Assembly: GCA_017311185.1 (NCBI GenBank)
Contig: JAESUZ010001731.1
Span: 122,403-186,402, forward strand
Direction: 5' to 3'
Length of the DNA stretch: 64,000 bases
Origin: Proteles cristata cristata
Lineage: Eukaryota; Chordata; Mammalia; Carnivora; Hyaenidae
The notes below the pieces were generated by a model, which was not told the origin of the DNA, made no database searches, and saw only the letters and a program-made list of their open reading frames with translations. Positions 41,885 through 51,660 of this stretch are shown here, piece by piece. Each line of letters opens with the position of its first letter. Position 1 is the stretch's first letter. The translations under genes were made by a program, and so were the position numbers.

Positions 41885-42164
41885 TAAAAATGAGCAGTTC
41901 TTAAAGCTAGCAAGTGGTGGCGAGGTTTCTATGGAGGAGGCGATGCGAGTGGAGGGTAAGGAGCGGCATCAGTGTTCTCTGCAGAGAGTCCCCTCATCTC
42001 CCTTCCCGGGGCAAAGCCTAAAGAGGCCTTCTCCCATGCGCACCCCCCCCAACAAAGCACTGTAGCTCTTGCTCAGGAAGTGACTACACCCGCAGTGATC
42101 CACAGAGTTGGCCAATTCCACCTTCGCCTTCTACAGCAGGTGCCCCTCTGCCTCTGTAGCTTCT
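41885..42164. other. Single-copy noncoding sequence
   Basis: No feature recognised. Confidence 0.4.
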
Positions 42165-42300
42165 CTGCAAAACAGAGCTGACAGCGGTCCCTACCTCGGA
42201 GAGGTGACGTGAAGTTTCACCGAGATTACCTAGGGAGAGCCCTGGGGACGGGGCCTGAGCACAGAGTGAGACCTGGGTAAATGGTAGTAATTCCCATCTG
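42165..42300 (+). mobile_element. MIR 3' fragment
   Basis: GGTCCCTACCTCGGAGAGGT, GACCTGGGTAAATGGTAGTA. Short and diverged. Confidence 0.45.
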
Positions 42301-42638
42301 TGGTGTTTTCCGTGGCCGCGTCCACTACCAGCCGACTCATTCCTTGGATAGAGCAGAGTGACCGCCACCCTGACTGGATCACATTTTCCTCGCATGTCCT
42401 CCGGACGTGAGCTAAGCCGGAGGGGAAGTAACCAGAAGATGACCCACCCCCTCCAGCCTTCACCCAGGGCCGTTTGGCAACGCTGCAAGTACAGTGACCA
42501 AAAGTCTGATCTTTTTCCAGATGGGAGTCCTACGCGGGCCAGGAATGAAGACTTGACCCCTCTCCTGAGCTCTGCTCTTCCTCTATCTTCTTGCTTTCAT
42601 TAGTTTTGTTTTTAACAGCTTTGATTACTTCTTTCAAC
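42301..42638. other. Single-copy noncoding sequence
   Basis: A 134-codon minus frame (42084-42488) overlaps this stretch and is not recognisable. Confidence 0.42.
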
Positions 42639-42639
42639 T

Positions 42640-42828
42640 TTTTTTTTTTTTGAGAGAGAGAGCATGAGTCAGGGAGAGGCACAGAGGGAGAGAAAGAGAG
42701 AATCCCAAGCAAGTTCCATGCTCAGTGAGAGACTGACCAGAGGGGGCTCGATCCCGTGACCCTGGGATCGTGACCTGAGCCAAAATCAAGAGTCAAATGT
42801 TCAGCTGACTGAGCCACCCAGGCGCCCC
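42640..42828 (-). mobile_element. SINEC, old form, reverse orientation
   Basis: The antisense centre CATGCTCAGTGAGAGACTGA and GACCCTGGGATCGTGACC is the older subfamily type (no GCTGTCAGC). Head complete. Flanks CTTTCAAC and CTTTAAAC. Confidence 0.92.
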
Positions 42829-42966
42829 TCTTTAAACACTCTTTCTATCCGGAAGGGCATTAAGACATTTTTCACCAACCTGACCTTCTAAGGATGTCCT
42901 CTTGGCTCCAGCTGCTCTTCAAAACTGGCAGAGAAGCCCTGTAATCTGTTCTTAAACATCCATCTT

Positions 42967-43182
42967 GGGGCGTCTGGGTGGCTCAGTCGGTTGAGCGTCC
43001 GACTTCTGTTCAGGTCATGATCTCACGGTTTGTGAGTTCGAGCCCCGCATCGGGCTCTGGGCTGACAGCTCAGAGCCTGGAGCCTGCTTCAGATTCTGTG
43101 TCTCCCTCTCTCTTTGCCCCTTCCCTGCTCACACTCTGTCTCTCTCTGTCTCAAAAATAAATAAACATTAAAAATTTTTTTA
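42967..43182 (+). mobile_element. SINEC, type A, near consensus
   Basis: Clean head (GGGGCGTCTGGGTGGCTCAG), B box GTGAGTTCGAGCCCC, body GACAGCTCAGAGCCTGG, tail AATAAACATT. Confidence 0.96.
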
Positions 43183-44257
43183 CAAAACACTTCCGGCTTA
43201 TTTTGATGCCCTGTGCATCAAAGGGGGATACCTTCACAAACAAGACCAAAAGAAGCTCCCAGAACCCCTAGTAAATTCACACCATGGAGCGTTTGGTTTT
43301 TCCCTAAATAGAATCTTGAGTGTCCCTTGGGCGAATTTTTAAAGACAAAAACAAACCCTTCTTTAGTGGCTGTAACAAAAACCATAAGGAGAGAGTAAGC
43401 AGTCAGCTCAGGGTGAGGCCAGCTACACGGCAAAACAGAGCCCCCTGCTGTTGGTCACCACCGCCTTCCTCCGGGACCCTGGGGACCACATCTGCAAAGA
43501 GCCACAGGCTTTGGGGCCCTGGCGAGCAGAGGCTGACAGATGACGAATTGTGGGCGACCCGAAGTCCAAAGAGCCTATTAGCACCTCTCCAACATAGAGC
43601 TGGGTGACACCGGCCTCATTGTTCTCCTGGTCCTATCGTTCCGCCAGGGGCCAGGTTTGCGGGGGACAGGCTCTGGCTGTCTTTGATGTAAGGCTTGCTT
43701 GTGCAAAGCCATAAGCGGGAAATCATGGCACATGCGCTCCAGGCCGGGCTTACAGAGCGCGTTGCCTCAGGGACACTCAGCACTTCCGCCTTCTGCCACC
43801 TGCTTACTGTCAACCTCGCACTCCAGTGTCTCCAGATCCCCCTTTATACCCCTGCCTCTCTACCCGAGCCTGATGCCAGGTGCCAAAGCGATAGACACAT
43901 CACGTGGGGCGGGACCCGGGACCCATGTGTTTGCAAAGCAGCTCGTTCCTCTGGGCAATCTGGATCCAGCTATAAATGTGGGGGTCACAAGGGAGGGCAC
44001 AGAGCTGGGCAAGGGATGCACCAAAGCCCACGTTTCCCTAGGCACATGCAGCTTGTGTGCGTCGTGCGTCGCTGTGGTGGGTTTCAAAACACCGTACTAG
44101 ACGGGCTTCACTCTGATTCCCAAATCTCTACCACTAACTTCGGTGCACACAAGGGGATCACGCGGGTTCTTGTTGCGAGTGTAGGTCAGGAGTGGATTGC
44201 AAAGGCATAAGTATGCTGTCATCCACTCTGAGACTGATATCTAAAAATACTTCCATC
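43183..44257. other. Single-copy sequence with a long open frame
   Basis: No transposon recognised. The 171-codon plus frame at 43695-44210 is the longest repeat-free frame outside GC-rich DNA, but a second 133-codon frame overlaps it, its residues show no domain or membrane segment, and no promoter lies upstream. Probably chance. Confidence 0.42.
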
Positions 44258-44465
44258 GGGGAGCCTGGGTGGCTCTGTTGGTGAAGCGTCCAACTTTCAC
44301 TCAGGTCATGATCTCACGGCTCGTGAGTTCGAGCCCTGTGTTGGGCTCTGTGCTGACAGCTCGGAGCCTGGAGCCTGCTTCGGATTCTGGTCTCCCTCTC
44401 TCTCTGCTCCTCGCTCTCGCTCTCTCACTCGCTCTCTCTCAAAAGCAAATAAACATTTTTTTAAT
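44258..44465 (+). mobile_element. SINEC, type A
   Basis: Head GGGGAGCCTGGGTGGCTC. Its tail abuts the antisense SINE that follows. Confidence 0.95.
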
Positions 44466-44477
44466 GTTTTTTTTTTA

Positions 44478-44693
44478 AAATTTTTTAATGTTTTATTTAT
44501 TTCTAGGAGAGAGAGAGACAGCGTGAGCAGGGGAAGGTCAGAGAGAGAGGGAGACACAGACTCTGAAGCAGACTCCAGGCTCCGAGCTGGCAGTCAGCAC
44601 AGAGCCCGACGCGGGGCTCGAACCCACGAACCGCGAGATCATGACCTGAGCTGAAGTCAGACGCTTAACCGACTAAGCCACCCAGGCGCCCCT
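44478..44693 (-). mobile_element. SINEC, A/B intermediate, reverse orientation
   Basis: Has CTAGGAGAGAG, GGTCAGAGAG and GCTGGCAGTCAGCAC (B markers in antisense) but GAGACACAGACTCTGAAGC and CCTGAGCTGAAGTC (A-type). Forms a tail-to-tail pair with the SINE before it. Confidence 0.96.
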
Positions 44694-44924
44694 TTTGTAA
44701 AACGTTTTTAAATATTTCAGTTATTAGACCTGGACCTCAGTGAATGGAAACCGTCTTAACCAGCAACTCCAAATAGCCAGTGGTTTTGCCTGCCTTGTCC
44801 CAACCCCTTATAGGGAAGGAAGCCACATCACATGATAGTGGGGAAAATTTTTAAGAGGGGAGCTTCTGGAGCACAACCGCATTCAGCCCAGTCTCCTCCT
44901 TCTCTACATCTGGTTCTTGACCAT

Positions 44925-45000
44925 GGTTGTCAAACTTTAGCGGGCATCAGGATCGCCTGGGCCCTTGTTTAACAGGTAGAGCCCCCAAGGTCACCTCCAG
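44925..45000. mobile_element. hAT-Charlie (MER5-like) 5' end
   Basis: GGTTGTCAAACTTTAGCGGG, CATCAGGATCGCCTGGGCCC and TTGTTTAACAGG match the MER5A left end. Confidence 0.65.
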
Positions 45001-45002
45001 TC

Positions 45003-45680
45003 ACTCAACCGGGTAGTTAGCTGACATTCACGGAACACCTCTGTGTCAGGCACTAGCGTAAGCACCAGAGGTCCAACAGCGAACAACACAGAGCCCCTGT
45101 CCCTGGGAAACTTACAATCTAATGGTTGGGAGAGGCAAGAAAGAAGGAAGTTAAATTGCAAACACCCACGAGTGCTGTGAAGAACGACCCTATGGTTGTG
45201 ATATGGAGAGATGAGGGTGTGGTTGTGACTTAAAAAAAATTCTTTTAACATTTATTCGTTTTTGAGGGACAGAGAGACACACAGTGCAAGCAGGGGACGG
45301 GCAGAGAGAGAGAGGGAGACACAGAATCTGAAGTAGGTTCCAGGCTCTGAGCTGTCAACACAGAGCCAGACATGGGGCTCGAACCCACAGATGGTGAGAC
45401 CATGACCTGAGCCGAAGTCAGAGGCTTAGCCAACTGAGCCACCCAGGCGCCCCTAGTGTGGTTGTGATTTTAGAGAGCATGGCCAGGGCAGGCCTTTCTG
45501 AGAAGGTGACATTTGACTGAGGCCTGACCGAACAGAAGGACTCAGCCACAGGAAGGGCGCTATATCAGAAGGAAGAGCAATCGCAGAGACCTTGACTGAA
45601 TGAGTCAGTGCTTGGTTCCCCCAAAGGCAGAAGGGCAGGCAGACAGAAGGCCTGGAGAGTCATTTTCAGTAGATCTTAGA
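45003..45680 (-). mobile_element. L2 3' end, reverse orientation, split by a SINEC
   Basis: GTGTCAGGCACTAGCGTAAG, CCCTGTCCCTGGGAAACTTA then, after the SINE, GGCCTTTCTGAGAAGGTGAC, ATTTGACTGAGGCCTGACC. Order matches antisense L2. Confidence 0.82.
45231..45456 (-). mobile_element. SINEC, type A, reverse, inside L2
   Basis: TSD GTGTGGTTGTGACT (45217-45230) and GTGTGGTTGTGATT (45457-45470). Confidence 0.97.
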
Positions 45681-45695
45681 AAAGGGCCAAGAAGG

Positions 45696-45917
45696 GGGCG
45701 CCTGGGTGGCTCAGTCGGTTAAGTGTTTGGCCCTTGGTTTCAGCTCAGGTCATGATCTTGCAGTTTGTGGGCTCAAGCCCGCCATCGGGCTCTGCGCGGA
45801 CGTGCGGAGCCTGCTTTGGATTCTCTGTCTCCCCCTCTCTCTGCCCCACTTACTCTCTATCTCTCTCCCTCAAAATAAATAAATAAACTTTTTTTTTTTT
45901 TTAAAGAAAGAGAGAGA
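45696..45917 (+). mobile_element. SINEC, old-type centre
   Basis: Head consensus, centre GGACGTGCGGAGCCTGC is short. TSD GGGCCAAGAAGG (45684-45695 and 45918-45929) is perfect. Confidence 0.96.
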
Positions 45918-45929
45918 GGGCCAAGAAGG

Positions 45930-46000
45930 TACATTTTTAACAAGCCCCTCCCACCCCGGGTGATTCTGAGGTGTAGGCGGGGCTGAGAACGCCGCACTAC
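45930..46000. mobile_element. hAT-Charlie (MER5-like) fragment
   Basis: TACATTTTTAACAAGCCCCT, GGTGATTCTGAGGTG and GGCTGAGAACGCC resemble the right half of MER5A. Confidence 0.58.
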
Positions 46001-46039
46001 CCATTTGGAAGCCTGACCCCAAGGCCTGCACCATTGCTA

Positions 46040-46180
46040 AGCGTTGTTCACTGAGAAGGGAAAGATCCCCCCAGATAATTCCACTGGAAAGTTCCTTGGG
46101 AGACGGGACCTCATCCACCTCGTACCCGCGGTGCCTTGCACAGCGCCTGGTACCCGATGTTATCTGATGAATGAATAGCT
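46040..46180 (+). mobile_element. L2 3' terminus
   Basis: GGTGCCTTGCACAGCGCCTG then ATGTTATCTGATGAATGAAT, an L2-type 3' end in sense orientation. Confidence 0.55.
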
Positions 46181-46794
46181 CCTGGTGTCCGGCGAGCTCC
46201 TTTGCAGTGAACGAGACTTTTTCTCGAACAAAAATTTCATAAAAACTGACTGAAAAAGCTTGCTTCCTCCTGCCACTCTGAGCAGCCTTGTTCAGCGTAA
46301 TCTCTGCATTTGGAGGCAGGGGCTCAGTCTCACTGCGGGGCCCCGGGGGCTTAGGGGAAGAAGGACAGGCTGAAGGGGCCAAGTTCATACTTGAAACCAA
46401 CCAGCCGTGGCCACAGCCCCTGGGCTCCCTGGAAGGCCCACGTGCCAATTCCTTAATGCCAGGGGCCACGTGTCGGCTGCTGGGAAGGTGGCCGACTCAC
46501 TCGGGAACCCCGGCCAAGGCTGCTGGGGGGGCCTCCCCAAGCCATCTGAAGCCTCAGGATGATCCAGCTGGGTACGTGGGGTCGAGGCCATGTTTGGGGG
46601 CTTCCACCAGCTCCTTGATGCATCCCTCTCAATATCTCTTACCGCAGGCAGCCAGGACCATAGGGATGACTTAAGCAGCACTCATGATGGTCCCTGGCCC
46701 AGAGGCAGGCCCGCCATACCTAGGCAGGGTTATAAATCTGCATCCCAGATCTCTTCCTCTCGCCCCTGCCTCCTTTACCAAACAAAGGTTTCCT
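46181..46794. other. Single-copy noncoding sequence
   Basis: A 199-codon minus frame (45870-46469) covers part of this stretch but ends in SINE, MER5-like and L2 sequence, which argues against a gene. No repeat recognised within. Confidence 0.45.
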
Positions 46795-46808
46795 ATGGTG
46801 GCGTCTTT

Positions 46809-47018
46809 TTTTTTTAATGTTTATTTATTCTTGAGAGAGACAGAGATCGAGTGCAATCGGGGGAGGGGAAAAGAGAGAGCGAGACACAGAATCTGAAAGC
46901 AGGCTCCAGGCTCCTTGCTGTTAGCACAGAGCCTGCCCCGGGACTCGAACTCATGACCCACAAGATCATGCCCTGAGCTGGTCAGACACTCAACTGACTG
47001 AGCAGCCCAGGCGCCCCC
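46809..47018 (-). mobile_element. SINEC, type A, reverse orientation
   Basis: Complete. Imperfect TSD: GGTGGCGTCTT before and TGTGGCAGCTTC after. The head ends GAGCAGCCCAGGCGCC, one mutated base in the A box. Confidence 0.94.
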
Positions 47019-47578
47019 TTGTGGCAGCTTCTACTTGCAGGGAAACGAAGTACATGCACTTGTCTCCTCTCCTCCCATCCTTCTCTGAAAGGCCCTGTAG
47101 AGATGATGAAGAGACAAGCTACCAGCTGGGAGAACATATTTACAAACCACATATCCAACACAGGACAAGTATCTAGAACATACGAAGAGCTCTCAGACTC
47201 AACTGCAGAAAAACACACAGTCCAATTAGAAAATGGTCACATAACACGAACAGACATTTCAGCCAAGAGGATATACAGATGGGCGATAAGTACTAAAAAA
47301 CCAGGTTCACTGCAAACAGTGAAAGTCTGACTTCTTCTTTGCTTACCAGTATGCCTTTTATTTCTTTTTGTTGTCTGCTGAGGTTCAGACTTCTAGTCCT
47401 GTGCCGAACAGCAGTGGTGGGAGTGGACATCCCTGTCGTGTTCCTGTCCTTAGGGGGAAACTGTTTTCCCCCCTGAGGATATTAGCTGTGGGCCTTTCAT
47501 ATATGGCCTGTATAGTGTTGAGGTATGATCCTTCTATTCCTACTTTGTTGAGGGTTTTTCTCAATAAAGGGCACCGTA

Positions 47579-47787
47579 GGGGCGCCTGGGTGGCTCAGTC
47601 GTTTAAGTGACCAACCTCGGCTCAGGTCCTGATTTCAGTTTGTGAGATCGAGCCTCAAGCCGGGCTCTGTGCTGACAGCTCAGAGCCTGGAGCCCGTTTC
47701 GGATTCTGTGTCTTCTCTCTCTGCACCTCCCCCACTCATGTTCTCTCTTTCCTACAAAAAGAGATAAATATTAAAAGAAATAAATAA
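47579..47787 (+). mobile_element. SINEC, type A, inside inverted L1
   Basis: TSD AATAAAGGGCACCGTA (47562-47577) and AAGAAAGGCACTGTA (after). Tail degraded to AAAAAGAGATAAATATT. Confidence 0.95.
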
Positions 47788-48169
47788 AAAGAAAGGCACT
47801 GTATTTTGTCAAATGCTTTTTCTGCACCTGCTGAGAGGATCACATGGGTCTTACCCTTTCTTTTATTAATGTGATATATCACCTTGATTGATTTGCGAAT
47901 ATTGAACCAGCCCAGCGGCCCAGGACTAACTCCCACTTGATTGCGGTGAATAATTCTTTTAACGTGCTGTTGAATTTGAGTCACTAATATCTTGTTGAGA
48001 ATTTTTGCATTTAGGCTTATCAGGGATATTGGCCTTTTTAGTGAGGCCAATAATTCTCCTTTTTAGTGAGGTCTTTGTCTGGCTTTGGAATCAAGGTAAT
48101 GTTGGTAATAGTGCACTATTAGGTATTTACCCAAAGGATACAAAAATGCAGATTCAAAGGGCACATGAT

Positions 48170-48236
48170 TTATGTATATATAATATATACATCATTTATA
48201 TATGTTATATATAATATATTTAAATATATATATAAT
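48170..48236. repeat. (TA)n-rich low-complexity tract in L1
   Basis: TATATATAATATATACATC and similar units, about 65 bases, replacing the usual L1 sequence at this position. Confidence 0.9.
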
Positions 48237-48417
48237 CTTGCCATTTGCAACTATGTGGATGAACTAGAGTGTATGATGCTAAGCAAAATACGTCAGAGAA
48301 AGACAAATACCATATGCACTCAGATGTAGAATTTCAGAAACACGACAGATGAACACAGGGGAAGGGAAGGAAAAATAAGATAAAAACAGAGAGGGAGGCA
48401 AACCATAAGAGACTCTT

Positions 48418-48641
48418 TGTTTAATTTTTTAAAAATTTTTTCTTAAGTTTCTTTATTTTGAAAGAGAGAGTGAGCATACAAATGGGGGAGGGGCAGAGAG
48501 ACAGAGAGAGAGAAAATCCCAAGCAGGCTCCATGCTCAGCACTGAGCCCAATGCGGGGCTCAATCCCACAAACCCCAAGATCATGACCTGAGCTGAGATC
48601 AAGAGTTGGACACTTAACCGACTGAGCCACCCAGGCACTTC
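48418..48641 (-). mobile_element. SINEC, older form, reverse, inside L1
   Basis: Perfect 15-base TSD CCATAAGAGACTCTT (48403-48417 and 48642-48656). Centre CCATGCTCAGCACTGAGCC is the older type. Confidence 0.97.
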
Positions 48642-48961
48642 CCATAAGAGACTCTTAAATACAGAGAACAAACGGAGTATTGATGGAGAGAGGTGGGTGA
48701 GGGGCTGGGCTAAATGGGTGACGGGCATGGAGGAGGGCACGTGTTGGGATGAGCGCTGGGTGTACTATGTAAGTGATGAATCACTTGGTTCTACTCCTGA
48801 AGCCAATACTGTATGTTAACTAACTTGAATTTAAAGGAATAAATTGTGTATTCTAAAAAAAAAAAAAAAAAAAAAAGGCTCACTATCGCCGGCCGTTAGG
48901 AAAATGAAACCTAAAACCACAACATAATACCTATCAGAAAGGTCAAAACAAACAACAAAAT

Positions 48962-49058
48962 GGGGCACCTGGCTGGCTCAGTCCATAGAGCATGGGACTC
49001 TCCATCTTGGGGTCATGAGCTCGAGCCCCACGCTGGGCATAGAATTGACTTTTAAAAA
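48962..49058 (+). mobile_element. Short old SINEC form
   Basis: GGGGCACCTGGCTGGCTCAG, GGTCATGAGCTCGAGCCCCA, then directly GCTGGGCATAGAATTGAC and an A tail. It lacks the CT-rich body, the short ancestral-looking form. Confidence 0.9.
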
Positions 49059-49186
49059 GTAGTAACAACGCTCAATGCTGGTGAGGACTTAAAGAAACTG
49101 AAATACTCCCATGTTACTGGCGGGGTTGTAAAATGGCACAGCCGCTCTGGAAAGCAGTTTGACAGCTTCTTAAAAAGGTAAACACA

Positions 49187-49407
49187 GGGGCGCCTGGGTG
49201 GCTTAGTTGGTTAAGCGTCCGACGTTCGCTTAGGTCATGATCTCGCAGTTCGTGGGTTCAAGCCCCATGTCGGGCTCTGTGCTGACTGCCAGCTCAGAGC
49301 CTGGAGCCTGTTTCAGAGTTTGTGACTCCCTCTCTCTCTGACCCTCCCCTGCTCACGCTCTCTCTCTCTCCCTCCTAGAAATAAATAAAAATATTAAAAA
49401 AAAAATA
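49187..49407 (+). mobile_element. SINEC, type B
   Basis: B markers complete (CGCTTAGGTC, CTGACTGCCAGCTC, CTGACCCTCC, CTCCTAGAAA). First of a doublet at the target AAGGTAAACACA. Confidence 0.97.
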
Positions 49408-49421
49408 AAGGTAAACACACA

Positions 49422-49544
49422 GGGCACCTGGATAGCTCAGTCTGTGGGTTAAGTGTCTGACTTCGGCTCGGGTCATGATCTTGTGATTCACAAGTTCGAG
49501 CCCCACGTCAGGCTCTGTGCTGACAGCTTTGAGCCTGGAGCTGC

Positions 49545-49599
<55 letters not shown>

Positions 49600-49662
49600 T
49601 GCCTCTCCCCTGCTCATACTCTGTCTCTCTCTCAAAAATAATTAAAATATTTTTTAAAAATT
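49422..49662 (+). mobile_element. SINEC, type A, second insertion at the same target
   Basis: Sits between the second (49408-49420) and third (49663-49675) copies of AAGGTAAACA. Head has an insertion (CAGTCTGTGGGTTAAG). The CT body is replaced by (GT)n. Confidence 0.96.
49548..49598. repeat. (GT)n microsatellite inside a SINE
   Basis: About 25 GT units grown from the GATTCTGTGTCTCC segment of the host SINE. Confidence 0.98.
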
Positions 49663-50280
49663 AAGGTAAACATGCAACTAACGTATGATCCGGCAGTTAT
49701 ACTCTTGGGCATGTATCCCAGAGAAATAAAAACTTACATTCAAACAAACACCTGTACGCGAATGTTCGTAGTATCTTTATTCATAATAACCCAAAGCCAG
49801 AATGGGCCTAGGTGTCTCCCAGCAGGTTAAGACCACAGAGATGCATCCACACCATGGAAAACCACTCAGCCACGGAAAGGAGTCAAGTCGACACATGAAA
49901 CAGCCCGGATGAACTTCCAGAGAACTCTGTTGAGTGGAAAAAGCCGAAAAGTGCGTACTCTATGATTTTAGTCAGAGAACATTCTTGAAATGGGAACAGA
50001 TTAGTGGTCGCCAGAGTTGAAGAGGGGGTCGAGGTGGCAGGGAAGTGGGTGGGGCTACAAAAGGAGCACATGAGGGATCCCTGTGGCGACGGAAATGTGC
50101 TGTGCCTCGACCATGCTGATGTCCGCACCCCGGATATGAAAGCGGGCTATAGTTTTGCAAGATGCTACCATCGGAGAAACTGGATAAAAGGTATATGGGA
50201 TCTCTCTGTACTACTGCATACAACTGCGTATGAATCTAGGTCAAAATAAAAAGTGTAATTGAAAAAGAAAAGACCTTTCT

Positions 50281-50487
50281 GGGGCACCTGGGTGGTTCAG
50301 TCGGTTGAGTGTCAATTCTTAGACTCGGCTCAGGTCATGATCTCACAGTTCGTGACTTCGAGCCCCACGTTGGGCTCTGAGCTGACAGCCGGGGAGCCTG
50401 GAGCCTGCTTCGGATTCTGTGTCTCCCTCTCTCTCTGCCCCTTCACTGCTTGAGCTCTTTCTCACCAAAATAAATAAACATTTAAAA
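50281..50487 (+). mobile_element. SINEC, type A
   Basis: TSD AAAGAAAAGACCTTTCT (50264-50280) and AAGAAAAAAGCCCTTTCT (50487-50504). Confidence 0.96.
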
Positions 50488-50504
50488 AAGAAAAAAGCCC
50501 TTTC

Positions 50505-50654
50505 TGTTCTTCTGTTTATCCCCTTCTCTTGGGCCCAGTTCTAGTAATCCATGCGGAGATGCTAGTGGGTAGTGAAGGCACTGATATTGTCTCCAATTCT
50601 TACCTATCTCAACGAGGGGTTCCTGGCAGTCACAGAGAGGCAACTCTTTATAGA
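50505..50654. other. Single-copy noncoding sequence
   Basis: No feature recognised. Confidence 0.4.
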
Positions 50655-50830
50655 AGAAATGGCCTCGAATTTAAAATCAGGTTACCGTGAGGCCTGGTCT
50701 TAATACGCTGTGTGACCTCAGGCCGATGGTTTGGCCCCTCTGAGACTCTATTTCGTCACCTGCAAACAAATTTGGAAGATTAAACGGAAAAATGAAAACA
50801 CGTGGTAAATTGTACAGCAGGCCACAAAAG
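50655..50830 (+). mobile_element. MIR
   Basis: GCTGTGTGACCTCAGGCCGA, CCCCTCTGAGACTCTATTTC and GATTAAACGGAAAAATG follow MIR order. Confidence 0.78.
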
Positions 50831-51159
50831 AAGGTCTTTTTCCTTGCCTTTCTCCTTTCCCGACCTTATTACTTCCAGTTAGAGGAAGGGACTACGCCCT
50901 CCGTCTCCTTGTATTCCCGTGGCTTAGCCCGAGTCCCGGCCCAGGAGGTGCCTAGGAAGCGCCTGTGAACGCTGATAATGGCCGAGTGTTGAAAGCTAGG
51001 GGTTAGCTAGCTCTGATGGGGGAAGAAGGAAGGCTGCCCCCCCTCCCCCCCGCCCCACGGGACACGGGCCCTGGCTGCGTCTTTGGCTGAGACTTTGAAG
51101 GACACTTGGTAGCATCCCATGTAAGCAGCTGTAAACAGCCCCCTGCCCTGGGAATAGTT

Positions 51160-51660
51160 TCATTCAGAGACGTCCTGGGCTGGAGAGGCGGGGCCCACGG
51201 AACAGACCGGCTGCCGGGTCGAGGGGACCAGAGAGGACTGGACAGAAGGCGAGCTTGTCACTTTGACCGAGAACTTTCCCATTCATTAGCGCCTTGGCTC
51301 CCGGGCGCCCCCCTGAGGCAGGCAGAGCAGGGGACAGCCTCGACCTCGGCGGGCAAACCCTGAAGGGAGGCGGGGCTGAGGCCTGTCCCAGGTTCACGCG
51401 AACCGCGGGTCAGTGGCATGGCTGGGGCCAGACCCAGGAGCCAGAGATTTTCCACAGTAGGGATGGCGTCCAAATGGAGGAACTCAGACGAAGACGAAGA
51501 AAATGCAGCTTTTCTCTGCGCCGACCTGGGGCCTCTCCCCAGGGAATTTCAGCCGAGCTCCACCGGCCTTTCCACCCAACTTCCCTCCTGAAGGCGCTGC
51601 TGTCCCAGCGGGGTGCTGCCCTGGGGGACCGCTCCCCTCCCTTCCGGCTCTGAGCTTTCA
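51160..51660. promoter_or_regulatory. Weak CpG-rich region
   Basis: Repeated CG dinucleotides (GGCGGGGCC, CCGGGTCGAGG, CACGCGAACCGCGGG) and Sp1-like boxes. It could be a small promoter or enhancer; borderline. Confidence 0.35.
51463..51591 (+). CDS. Small ORF of 42 codons, low support
   Basis: ATGG start opens MASKWRNSDEDEENAAFLCA then DLGPLPREFQ and a short Ser/Thr-rich tail to TGA. The acidic DEDEEN block is protein-like in look, but I recognise no family and see no matching splice donor. It lies within the weak CpG-rich region. Confidence 0.2.
   Translation: MASKWRNSDEDEENAAFLCADLGPLPREFQPSSTGLSTQLPS

Larger units (their letters stand above)
47313..48876. mobile_element. Younger L1 with inverted 5' half (twin priming)
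   Basis: 47313-48115 is antisense ORF2 reverse-transcriptase domain; the minus frame 47736-48050 still reads [20 protein letters not shown] and [10 protein letters not shown], typical of the L1 fingers/palm. From 48116 the strand flips to sense L1 (TATTTACCCAAAGGATACAA, CTATGTGGATGAACTAGAG) through the 3' UTR to a 20-base A tail. The inverted end stops at SLFA, just before the catalytic acidic pair. A short TSD, AGGTTCACT before and AGGCTCACT after, frames it. SINEs at 47579 and 48418 entered later. No active copy. Confidence 0.85.
47095..50260 (+). mobile_element. Old L1 (L1M-like), split by a younger L1 and SINEs
   Basis: Old part at 47095-47312 (CAAGCTACCAGCTGGGAGAA, ACCACATATCCAACACAGG) resumes at 48877 (CGTTAGGAAAATGAAACCTA), then 49065-49186 and 49664-50260 (GGTATATGGGATCTCTCTGT and AATAAAAAGTG at the 3' end). 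Interrupted by the L1 at 47313 and SINEs at 48962, 49187 and 49422. Frames are wrecked. Confidence 0.85.

Noticed and set aside
43695..44210. 171-codon ORF
   Set aside because: Overlapped by another long frame, no domain, no promoter or splice context; consistent with chance in stop-poor DNA.
45870..46469. 199-codon minus-strand ORF
   Set aside because: Its end is made of SINE tail, MER5-like and L2 sequence.
47736..48050. Reverse-transcriptase-like ORF as a possible retron or viral gene
   Set aside because: The motif order and neighbours are those of an ordinary L1 and the catalytic acidic pair is missing.
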